Shown: positions 8,758 to 16,005 of the stretch, in pieces
How positions within the stretch are numbered: the first letter of the stretch is position 1
Layout: each line of letters begins with the position of its first letter
Origin: CAITUY01 sp964611575
GTDB taxonomy: Bacteria > Verrucomicrobiota > Kiritimatiellia > CAIKKV01 > CAITUY01
Length of the DNA: 64,000 nt
Direction: 5' to 3'
Assembly: GCA_964611575.1 (NCBI GenBank)
Contig: CAZTAJ010000005.1
Span: forward strand, 11,752-75,751
Position numbers and translations under genes: made by a program
Notes under the pieces: generated by a model
What the model was told of the DNA's origin: nothing
Seen by the model: the letters and a program-made list of their open reading frames with translations, nothing else
Database searches by the model: none

Positions 8758-8811
8758 GCGAACTTATGAGGCGTGGAACAAGACAATGACGAAGAATACG
8801 CAAAGGACCCC

Positions 8812-11250
8812 ATGAATACCGAACTGACATCGCTGGTGAAGAAGATGGCGCTCGATCTGGGCGCGGACATTGTGGGTGTGGCCGGCGTCGAACGCTGGAG
8901 CAAGGCGCCGATCGAGCACAGCCCGCAGGGCCTCCTGCCGGGGAGCCGGTCTGCCATCTCATTCGGCGTCCACTACCTGGACAGTTGCATCGAACTGGGC
9001 GGCAACCAGGATGTGACCGATCCCGGCCCGGCGGTGACCAACCACATCGCCTCGGAACACGCCAACCACATCGCGTTCCGGCTGGTCCGCTACCTGGAGC
9101 AGAAAGGGTATCGGGCGTTGGCGGTGCCGTCCACGTTGTGGTGGAGTTATCGGCCCCGGCCGGGCGCCCCGCGCGGGTGGATCGGCGATCTCTCGAACTA
9201 CTACGCCGCTGCTGCCGCCGGGCTTGGCGAAATCGGCTGGAACAACCTGTGCCTCACCCACAAGTTCGGCCCGCGCCAACGCTTTGCCACGGTCGTGACG
9301 CAGGCCGACCTGGCATCCGACCCGATGTATGCGGGCGAACCGCTGTGCGACAAGTGCCTGTTGTGCGCGAAGAACTGCCCGATGGAAACCTTCACCCGTG
9401 AAACGAACGGGATGATCGAGATCAACTACAACGACGAACGCAAGTTCACGTTCCCCAACCGGAGCATGTGGCGCTGCGCGGTGGGCGAGAACTTCCAGTT
9501 GGACGTGAACAAGAAGTGGCCGGAGCCGATCACCGAGGAATTCATCGCGAAGATGTCGGAAATCGCCGTCCGCGAGCAGCCGGAATTGCTCAAGACCTGG
9601 AAGATGGGCATGTGCCTGAAATACTGCGTGCCGCCGACCCGGCGGTACTTCGACAAGGGGTTTTCGAAGTCGCCCCGACGGCGCCGGGACGCCCAGGTGA
9701 ATCTCAACCCGGCGGCCATCCGTCAGCTCTTCAACGAGCTCATTGCGCATGGCGAGAAGCAGGGCGTGGACCTGATCGGCGTGGTGGGGATCGAGGACTG
9801 CAAGAAGCAGGGGTTGGACCTGACGAAGTACCTGCCCACCGCGGCGAGTGTGATCGTGGTTGGACAGAGCTTTCCCGACAACATTGACCGGCTGGCCGGC
9901 TGGTACTCGGCGCTGCAGACCGACAACCGCGACGAGACGTTTGAGGCGGCCGACAAACCCGATGTCTATCCGAACCCCGGCGAGAAGGGGGTGGATGTCA
10001 ACTGGTTCACCTCGCGCAACGCCATGTGGATGGGCCGGATCGTCCAGGAACGGTTCGGCTTCGACGTGGTCATGGAAACCGGCCTGGACCGCCGGGCCGC
10101 CGCCGTCGCCGCCGGGATGGCCGTCACGGATGCCAAAGGCGAGGTGGTCACCGAGGCGTTTGGGAAGAACCAGGCCTGGAGCACGCCGCTGATCACGAGC
10201 ATCCCCGTGAAGGAGGCCATCCGCTGGGTCAGGAAGGAGTCGAAGCTGGCGGCGCCGAAGGGGAGCCGTCGAAAGGCCTTGACCGAGAAGATCCGGGAAC
10301 TGGCCCTGGCGGAATCCGCCGACCTGGTCGGCATCGCCCCGGCGGCGCGCCTGAATGACCTGGCGTCACAACTCGAGAAGATCTGCGGCGGGAAGGACTA
10401 TTTCATCTTCCACGAAGTCGGGTTCGGCAAGCACGCCAAGGAGATGTACGACCTCAAGGGCAAGCCGCACAGTCCGAAGCGGTTCGATATCGAACTGAAG
10501 CCCAAGCGCCCTGCGGACTACCTGGCGGGGGCGAAGTCGGCCATTGTCGTCGGCATCCATCTGCCGGACGGCAGCATTGACGCCGCCAACCGGCCGCCCG
10601 CGTTCAAGGCCGGCCATTACGCGGCCCACGTACACAAGGAAAGCGTTTATCAACTCTCCGCCGTCCTGCTGAAACTGGCCAAGTTCCTGTCCGCCAACGG
10701 GCACAGCGTTTATCCCGTGCTGGATTGCGGCGGGCTGGCGCCATCCGTGTACTCCAATCGGCAGGCGGATTTGACGGCCTCCCGTTTTGCCGCCATCGCC
10801 GCGGGGTTGGGCGAGTTGGGCTGGAACGGACTGGTGCTCACGCCCGAGTTCGGCGCCCGGCAGCGGTTCGCAGTCCTGCTGACCGATGCTGAACTGGATT
10901 ACAACGACGTCTACGCCGGCCCGCGCCTGTGCCGCGAATGCGGCGCCTGCGTCAAGCAGTGTCCCACTTGCGCGCTTTCGGATAAGGAGGAATCCGTCAC
11001 CCTCGAAGGCCGGCGGTTCGTCTGGAAACAGCAGGATTTGCTTCGCTGCGACTGGGAGAAGCGCTACGGGCTCGTCGGGGAGGGCGGTCCGGCGGCGATG
11101 GGTTCGACGAACCATTTCAAGGTTCCGGCGGTCGTCACGGAGGACAACCTGAAGGCGGCCATCATGGAGTCGGACAAGTTCCAGGTGTGGACGTACTGCC
11201 CCATTGTCGAGAAATGCTTCACAGAGTGTCCGGCGCATCGGCGCGACTGA
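8812..11250 (+). CDS. Three-unit QueG-like / reductive-dehalogenase-like 4Fe-4S protein
   Basis: The protein has 812 residues and no signal peptide. Three homologous starts are visible: ALDLGADIVGVAGVERW (about residue 13), GEKQGVDLIGVVGIEDC (about 315) and ALAESADLVGIAPAARL (about 498). Units one and three share AGLGEIGWNNL / AGLGELGWNGL and FGPRQRFA / FGARQRFA. Each is followed by a CxxCxxCxxxCP cluster (starting at C179 and C707). The middle unit has no cluster. Single-unit relatives include epoxyqueuosine reductase and the cobalamin-binding dehalogenases; the substrate here is unknown. The ATG at 8812 follows AAAGGA; a GTG at 8773 in the same frame is less likely. Confidence 0.75.
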   Translation: MNTELTSLVKKMALDLGADIVGVAGVERWSKAPIEHSPQGLLPGSRSAISFGVHYLDSCIELGGNQDVTDPGPAVTNHIASEHANHIAFRLVRYLEQKGYRALAVPSTLWWSYRPRPGAPRGWIGDLSNYYAAAAAGLGEIGWNNLCLTHKFGPRQRFATVVTQADLASDPMYAGEPLCDKCLLCAKNCPMETFTRETNGMIEINYNDERKFTFPNRSMWRCAVGENFQLDVNKKWPEPITEEFIAKMSEIAVREQPELLKTWKMGMCLKYCVPPTRRYFDKGFSKSPRRRRDAQVNLNPAAIRQLFNELIAHGEKQGVDLIGVVGIEDCKKQGLDLTKYLPTAASVIVVGQSFPDNIDRLAGWYSALQTDNRDETFEAADKPDVYPNPGEKGVDVNWFTSRNAMWMGRIVQERFGFDVVMETGLDRRAAAVAAGMAVTDAKGEVVTEAFGKNQAWSTPLITSIPVKEAIRWVRKESKLAAPKGSRRKALTEKIRELALAESADLVGIAPAARLNDLASQLEKICGGKDYFIFHEVGFGKHAKEMYDLKGKPHSPKRFDIELKPKRPADYLAGAKSAIVVGIHLPDGSIDAANRPPAFKAGHYAAHVHKESVYQLSAVLLKLAKFLSANGHSVYPVLDCGGLAPSVYSNRQADLTASRFAAIAAGLGELGWNGLVLTPEFGARQRFAVLLTDAELDYNDVYAGPRLCRECGACVKQCPTCALSDKEESVTLEGRRFVWKQQDLLRCDWEKRYGLVGEGGPAAMGSTNHFKVPAVVTEDNLKAAIMESDKFQVWTYCPIVEKCFTECPAHRRD

Positions 11251-11297
11251 AGACGGGGTGCATCTGCGATGTGGTGCCATGGGTATGTGCCAGGACA

Positions 11298-11377
11298 TTC
11301 TGGAGCCGGGGTGCCCTCACCCCGGTGCGATCCTGCAAGCACCCAAGGAGCGGGACGAGGGCGTCCCGCCTCCAGAA
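11298..11377. repeat. Small element with 8-bp terminal inverted repeats and two hairpins
   Basis: TTCTGGAG (11298-11305) and CTCCAGAA (11370-11377) are exact inverted copies. Between them lie two hairpins: CCGGGGTG-ccct-CACCCCGG and CGGGACG-agg-CGTCCCG. The layout matches the 5249-5298 element. The 268-base gap between the Fe-S protein and GH4 genes holds nothing else recognisable apart from a small CCCCT/AGGGG hairpin near 11403. Confidence 0.65.
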
Positions 11378-11518
11378 GAGTATGCACCGACTTGAAGATT
11401 CGCCCCTGAAGGGGGAATTTGCGTCATCGTGATTGTGTTCCGGGTGCTGTTCTGGCAATTTCTGCGCCCGTGGACCGAGGCAAATGCCCAGGTCGTCGGA
11501 ATCCAGAAGGAACATGCC

Positions 11519-12901
11519 ATGTCTGAATCGCTCAAGGTTGTCCTTATCGGCGCCGCCAGTCCCCAATGGGGCTATACCATCTCCCGCGATTTGCTGGTGA
11601 TGCTGTCATCGGGCGCCGTGTGCCGGAAATACACGCCGACGCTGGTCCTCGAAGACATCGACCAAGTCAACCTGGAGATCAACACCCGGTGCGCCCGCAT
11701 GGTGGCGAAGAAGCTGGGCGGCCGCGTCAGGGTCGAAGCGACGACCGACCAGAAGAAAGCCCTCGACGGCGCGCGGTTCGTGGTGGTCAGTTTTGCGGTG
11801 GGAACCCTCGAGGCCATGCAGGTGGACCTCGACATTCCCGCCGAGTACGGCATTTTCCACCCCGTGGGCGACACGTTCAGCATCGGCGGCGCCATCCGCG
11901 GCGCGCGCAATATTCCCGCGCTGCTCTCCATTGCGCGCGATATCGAGCGCTACGCTCACCCGGAGGCCTGGCTGCTCAACCTCGCCAATCCCATGTCGAT
12001 CCTGTGCCGGGCGGTGACCCGCGAAACCCAGGTGCGCACGATCGGCTGTTGCCACGAACTCTACGGCGGGATCGGATTTCTCGCCGGGAAGCTTCCCTTT
12101 GCGTATGACCACTGGCGGACGTCGCTGAAGTTGTCGGTGTGCGGGGTCAACCACTGCGGGTGGCTGAAGGCGTTGCGGGTCAAGGGGCGGGACGGGCTGC
12201 CCCTGCTCCGGAAATACCTCGCCTCGCGGGGCATCACCGGCGAGAGCCGGCGGCTGTACGACAGCGCCGCGCCCGACCTGGCTGGCGCGAATGTCAAAAT
12301 CAACCTGTTCCTGCGCCACGGCGTGCTGCCATACAGCGGCGACCGCCACAACGTCGAGTTCTTTTCCGAATTCGTCAATGAGGGGACCAACAAAGGCGCC
12401 GACTTCGGGGTGCTGCTCACCACGCCGCAGGCGCGGCTGGTGCAATGGCGGGGTGACGCGCGCGCGAAAATGCTGGCGCGGTTGGCCGGCAAGGAACCGC
12501 TCGACCTGAGGATGTCGCAGGAGGCCGCCGGCAAGATCATCCCGGCGCTGCTGCTGGGAACGCCTTTTTACGATGTCGGCAACCTGCCGTACCGGGGCAA
12601 CGAACTGCCCGGCGTGCCCCAGGGTGCGGTCATCGAGCGCATGGTCACGTACAGCAAGGGCAGCGCAACCCCCGACCCGGTCACGCCTCTGCCCAGAAAG
12701 GTTCAGGAACACCTGGCGCTCATCACCGGCATCATCGAGGACTTCGTCGAGGCCGCGGTGACGGGCGACCGCGCGCTGCTGATCAAGGCGCTCAAGCGCG
12801 ATCCACTGCTGAAGAACATGAAGCAGGCGAAGATCCCGGAGATGGTCGGGCGCCTGCTGGCGGCCCACAAGCAGTACGTTCACCGGGGGTTCTTTGCGTG
12901 A
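11519..12901 (+). CDS. Glycoside hydrolase family 4 (alpha-glycosidase-like)
   Basis: The protein has 460 residues, the usual GH4 length. It starts with an NAD-binding Rossmann motif (VVLIGAASPQWG) and continues with LVLEDID, a LLNLANPM signature, the metal-site CCHELYGG (C178, H179) and CGVNHCGW (H212), then RHGVLPYSGDRHNVEFF. GH4 enzymes use NAD+, a divalent metal and reducing conditions to cleave alpha- or beta-glycosides by a redox-elimination route, which suits an anaerobe. AAGG stands about 8 bases before the ATG at 11519. No phosphotransferase genes are near, so non-phosphorylated sugars such as alpha-galactosides or glucuronides are likely substrates. A decayed copy of part of this gene family lies at 19913. 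Confidence 0.9.
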   Translation: MSESLKVVLIGAASPQWGYTISRDLLVMLSSGAVCRKYTPTLVLEDIDQVNLEINTRCARMVAKKLGGRVRVEATTDQKKALDGARFVVVSFAVGTLEAMQVDLDIPAEYGIFHPVGDTFSIGGAIRGARNIPALLSIARDIERYAHPEAWLLNLANPMSILCRAVTRETQVRTIGCCHELYGGIGFLAGKLPFAYDHWRTSLKLSVCGVNHCGWLKALRVKGRDGLPLLRKYLASRGITGESRRLYDSAAPDLAGANVKINLFLRHGVLPYSGDRHNVEFFSEFVNEGTNKGADFGVLLTTPQARLVQWRGDARAKMLARLAGKEPLDLRMSQEAAGKIIPALLLGTPFYDVGNLPYRGNELPGVPQGAVIERMVTYSKGSATPDPVTPLPRKVQEHLALITGIIEDFVEAAVTGDRALLIKALKRDPLLKNMKQAKIPEMVGRLLAAHKQYVHRGFFA

Positions 12902-12962
12902 AGAGAGTGACGAGAGTGACGAGTGAAGAGTGAAGCGTGAGATGTGAAGGGTGACACGTTCA
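12902..12962. repeat. Degenerate heptamer array after the GH4 gene
   Basis: Directly after the GH4 stop codon the sequence runs in 7-base steps: GAGTGAC, GAGTGAA, GAGTGAA, GCGTGAG, ATGTGAA, GGGTGAC, ACGTTCA. The first copies are separated by an extra GA. It resembles the arrays at 8632 and 51212 in period but not in word. Here only one orientation is present. Confidence 0.65.
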
Positions 12963-12974
12963 GAGTCCTTCCCC

Positions 12975-13003
12975 GTGGGCGCGCTACGGGGTAGCGCGCC
13001 CAC
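12975..13003. terminator. Perfect 13-bp hairpin between convergent genes
   Basis: GTGGGCGCGCTAC (12975-12987), loop GGG, and GTAGCGCGCCCAC (12991-13003) form an uninterrupted 13-bp stem. It stands between the convergent GH4 gene and the broken secreted-protein gene. It is followed by only a short T run, so it may be a weak terminator or another dispersed palindrome. Confidence 0.5.
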
Positions 13004-13030
13004 CTTTGGAATCTCTGGTGGGTGCTCCAA

Positions 13031-13459
13031 TCAGCGGACGTATATCATGGTCCCTTTGTCTGGAATGGCGATCGACACGTCTTGCGGGGCGACGTACCAA
13101 TAGGTCGAACCCCCGATGGCGACGGCTTTGACGGCGGGCTGCGCGCCGTCGGGGACGCTATTGGTGATCCATCGGCTGGTGACCAGGGTCTGGAGGTCGT
13201 TCGACGTCATTCCCGTTAGAAGCGCGATCCCCTTAAGGTCCACGACTTCGCGGACGCTCAACCCGGAGAGGGTCCCGATGTGCGCGAATTCCTCGGTGTT
13301 ACCCACGCTGTTGGTGAGTTGCCACGTGATGAAGTTGTGACTCTGGCGTTGTTGTAAGTTTATCGCATTCAGCCGTCCACGGTTGACATTCTGAACCGTC
13401 GTCTGAGCTTCCCATAGCCAGACCTGGGTATTCGTGCCTCCCGGCGCGTTTGCATCGCT
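13031..13459 (-). pseudogene. C-terminal piece of a secreted protein severed by an insertion
   Basis: This stretch encodes 142 residues that continue, in the same frame, the protein encoded at 13642-14493 once the inserted element and one copy of its 9-base target duplication are removed: ...IHIYQ joins SDANAPGG.... An ATG within the inserted element (13561) could in principle start translation, but it would give no signal peptide. The piece has the Asn/Thr-rich secreted-protein composition of its other half and no recognised domain. It is almost certainly not exported as it stands. Confidence 0.75.
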
Positions 13460-13468
13460 TTGGTAGAT

Positions 13469-13641
13469 CAGTGGCGTCCCACAGGGACGCCGAGACTGTA
13501 GGCTATAGGCTGTAGACTGTAGGAAATCCGACATTTGTGGCTCAGTTGCGCTCAAAGGCATTTACGATTCATTCTTTCCACATTTGCCTACAGCCTACAG
13601 TCTAAACTGCTTCAGCCTTGGCGTCCTATGGGACGCCAGTG
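13469..13641. mobile_element. MITE-like element, 173 bp, with 9-bp target-site duplication
   Basis: The element is bounded by inverted termini CAGTGGCGTCCCACAGGGAC (left) and, read inward from the right, CACTGGCGTCCCATAGGACG. Just outside, TTGGTAGAT occurs at 13460-13468 and again at 13642-13650, a 9-base duplication as left by transposition. Each terminus is itself a hairpin (GGCGTCCC...GGGACGCC). Inside each end lies a heptamer array: GACTGTA, GGCTATA, GGCTGTA, GACTGTA on the left and two CCTACAG units followed by TCTAAAC on the right. No transposase is encoded, so it is non-autonomous. A half copy sits at 26102-26133. Confidence 0.85.
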
Positions 13642-14493
13642 TTGGTAGATGTGAATCGTGGTCGGGTTGAAGTCCATTCTGTCGGGATTGAATCGGCCGT
13701 AGAGCTGGTTGGTGAAGGCCCCGGTCATATTGAACCAGTTAGTGGCGACCCCGCGGAATTCGGCGGTGGCTCCAATCACATAGTTGGACAAGAGCATTCC
13801 GCCGGTGCCCGGACCGGTGCTTCCCCAACGCAGAGTGGCGTTGGGCGAGCGGCCGACGATCAGGCCATCCCAGTAGAACTTGATGCTCGTGCCGAGCAGT
13901 CCCACCAGCATGGAGCTGTTGGTGATGTCGATCGTTGCACCCTCGTCAAACCTGAAGATCCTGACGGGTCCACCCACAGAGCCGAATCCCTCGATACGCG
14001 AACCGGATCGCATGGTGAAGTCGTTGACGCCGCCGCTCGTGCCGGCAAAGGCTCCCCCCTCCATCCGGACGGTGACCCCGTTCGTCATGACGGTGGCTCC
14101 ATTGCGCCAGGAATAGGTGTTGGTGTAGAGGTCCAGGACCACCGCTCCGTTCGTGACGCCAAACGTCGGTTGCGCGGCGGAAGTGGTGCCCTGGGCCATG
14201 CTGTTGCGCACATGCAGGGTGTTCGTAACGCCCACCACGTTCTGGCGCAGGGTTAACCTGCCCGTGTGGAAGTTGAGGGGATAGTCCAGCGTGGTTTCCG
14301 TGTTGACGGCAAACGGGCCGACCGTGATGAAGTCGTTTGTGCTCGGCCCGCCGGCGACATTGGGGTCCCAGTTGTCGCCGCTGCTCCAGTTGACGCCGTC
14401 CCCCCCGCCGTCCCAGAGATAGTTTGCCGCCTGCGCCCCGATCGACCACAGAATCAACCCAACAACCGCCAACCCTTTCGATGTCTTATTCAT
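13612..14493 (-). CDS. Secreted beta-strand-repeat-like protein, truncated by an insertion
   Basis: This N-terminal piece has 293 residues. It begins with a signal peptide (MNKTSKGLAVVGLILWS, cleavage after about AQA) and then YLWDGGGDGVNWSSGDNW, typical of autotransporter-associated beta-strand proteins abundant in PVC bacteria. The ATG at 14493 has AGGAGG 9 bases upstream. The last nine codons (HWRPIGRQG) and the stop come from the inserted element. Before the insertion the protein would have been about 426 residues, including the piece at 13031-13459. The native role was probably as a surface or matrix protein. It follows the GntR-type regulator gene by 46 bases. Confidence 0.75.
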   Translation of the reverse strand: MNKTSKGLAVVGLILWSIGAQAANYLWDGGGDGVNWSSGDNWDPNVAGGPSTNDFITVGPFAVNTETTLDYPLNFHTGRLTLRQNVVGVTNTLHVRNSMAQGTTSAAQPTFGVTNGAVVLDLYTNTYSWRNGATVMTNGVTVRMEGGAFAGTSGGVNDFTMRSGSRIEGFGSVGGPVRIFRFDEGATIDITNSSMLVGLLGTSIKFYWDGLIVGRSPNATLRWGSTGPGTGGMLLSNYVIGATAEFRGVATNWFNMTGAFTNQLYGRFNPDRMDFNPTTIHIYQHWRPIGRQG

Positions 14494-14539
14494 GATCTTC
14501 ACCTCCTGCTTGTTTCCCGCCAAGTTGCCGCTTGTACAG

Positions 14540-15736
14540 TCACTGCTCCTGAACACCGGCGGAGACCGCCGGCTCCATCCCCTGGAGACGGCCGTCCCGG
14601 CCGTTCGAGACATCGGTGGAGACCGCCGGCTCCATATCCCCCTGGAGACGGCCGTCCCGGCCGTTCGAAACACTGGTGGAGACTGCCGGCTGCATGTCTC
14701 CCTGGAGACGGCCGTCCCGGCCGTTCGAGACACCGGCGGAGACCGCCGGCTCCATGGCCGGCTCCCCGCGCAAGAGGCGCATCAGTTCCGCGCTCAAGTG
14801 ATGTGCCCGCAAGTCCGGGTCCACTGTCAGCAACTCCACCGGGAATGGGTAGCGCAGGTCGGAGCCCTTGTTGGCATGCGACGCCACCCGCAAGTCCTCG
14901 GGCACGCGGATGCCCATCTCCAGGATCGCCAGCGTCACGTCCTGCGAGAGCACGTCGTCGGTGATCAGCAACCCGTCGGGCTTCTCGGTACCCGCCCAGA
15001 TTTCGCGGAACTCCTCCCAGCCGGCGCCGGACCAGGCCGGGTGCAAGTCGTCCCGCACCCAGGCGGGCCGATACTCGAGTCCGTGCTCCGCCAAAGCCGC
15101 TTGAAACAAAGCATGTTGTCCCCAGCCGGCCATCGCAAGGCGGCGGCAACCGTGCTCGGCAAGATAGCGAACGCCGGCCCCCACAAGCGCCGGCAGATGA
15201 CTCTCCATGCGGCCGGCCATCGCGACGTCTCCGCCAACCACGGGAACGCCCTGCCGCCGCAGATCGTCCAGCAGGTCGGGGGCCAGCGTGCCGCTCACGA
15301 TCGCCACGCCGGCCAGGCGTCCTTCGCGGACATCCTCGACAAACTCCGGGCAGGTCACGTCCGGCCGCGCGACCGCCGTGAATTCCTTGAACCCCAGGTA
15401 ACTGCGCGCCAGGTAACCCGCGGCGGCGAGCTCGCGCCGCACCTGTTGATGAATCCGCCTCAATGAGAACGAGAAATGCGAGAGGCCGATATCGTGATCC
15501 AGCAGCACCCCGACGGTCCTGCGCGTCGGCGGCGCCAGCACATAGGTTCCGCTGCCGTGCCGTCGTTCGACCAGCCCCGCCTGGGCCAGACTACGCAACG
15601 CCTCACGCACGGTCAGCACACTGGCACCGAAGCGCTTGGCCAGTGCCGTCTCCGCCGCCAGCCGATAGCCGGCCGGGTACCGCCGGCGAGCGATCTCCTG
15701 ACGCAACTGGTCGGCCAACCGGCGGTGCAACGGCAT
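14540..15736 (-). CDS. GntR-type HTH / LacI-type sensor transcriptional regulator with repeat-derived tail
   Basis: The protein has 398 residues. Residues 1-66 form a GntR winged helix (MPLHRRLADQLRQEIARR, then LTVREALRSLAQAGLVERRHGSGTYV). Residues about 75-325 are a LacI/periplasmic-binding-like sensor (GVLLDHDIGLS, VVGGDVAMAGR, GLLITDDVLSQ, MGIRVPEDLRV). The last 72 residues are about 3.6 copies of a 20-residue unit (EPAVSxxVSNGRDGRLQGDM) produced by a 60-base DNA repeat. It is divergent from the 1300-residue glycosidase-like gene and probably controls it. MPLHRR suits the family start, but a GTG at 15760 preceded by AGGAG is possible. Confidence 0.82.
   Translation of the reverse strand: MPLHRRLADQLRQEIARRRYPAGYRLAAETALAKRFGASVLTVREALRSLAQAGLVERRHGSGTYVLAPPTRRTVGVLLDHDIGLSHFSFSLRRIHQQVRRELAAAGYLARSYLGFKEFTAVARPDVTCPEFVEDVREGRLAGVAIVSGTLAPDLLDDLRRQGVPVVGGDVAMAGRMESHLPALVGAGVRYLAEHGCRRLAMAGWGQHALFQAALAEHGLEYRPAWVRDDLHPAWSGAGWEEFREIWAGTEKPDGLLITDDVLSQDVTLAILEMGIRVPEDLRVASHANKGSDLRYPFPVELLTVDPDLRAHHLSAELMRLLRGEPAMEPAVSAGVSNGRDGRLQGDMQPAVSTSVSNGRDGRLQGDMEPAVSTDVSNGRDGRLQGMEPAVSAGVQEQ
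14551..14757. repeat. 60-bp tandem repeat, about 3.6 copies, inside the regulator gene
   Basis: Units start at 14551, 14609, 14669 and 14729 (the last is partial). Each has two hairpins: CCGGCGG-aga-CCGCCGG with small variations, and GGCCGTCCCGGCC. Units differ at a few positions, so duplication is not very recent. The repeat lies wholly within the 3' end of the GntR-type gene, in frame (60 bases equals 20 codons), and just before the promoter region of the downstream secreted-protein gene. Confidence 0.85.
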
Positions 15737-16005
15737 ACGCTTGAAAAGGCACCCGTGCACGATTCGATAAACTCCTATACGTACTTGACGAATCATGCTG
15801 CATTTGTAATGGATACGCAATCTGTTTTTAAGGCGTCACTGACGAGGGGGGGCGGAGGACATGTAGCTTGCGGATCGCCGTCTTGTGCAAGGCGTGCCGA
15901 CAAGCGGCGGCCCTACAAGATGCGGGATCCCCCGCCTCAGTGATACATTGCTCTTTCATGGCAGGAGACTGGAACGGAGACCGCACGCGAAAGGGAGATT
16001 GACCG
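15737..16005. promoter_or_regulatory. Divergent promoter region with imperfect dyad and hairpin element
   Basis: This AT-richer stretch separates the GntR-type regulator from the 1300-residue protein. It contains an imperfect inverted pair around TGCACGATTCG (about 15756-15766) and CGAATCATGC (about 15789-15798), a candidate operator. Nearer the downstream gene (about 15845-15940) is a GC-rich element bounded by GAGGGGGGCGG and CCCCCGCCTC with internal complementary blocks, similar in style to the other palindromic elements here. The ribosome-binding site AAGGGAG precedes the ATG at 16006. Confidence 0.4.

Noticed and set aside
14551..14757. Possible CRISPR array
   Set aside because: Units are directly adjacent 58-60-base repeats without unique spacers, and no cas gene is present.
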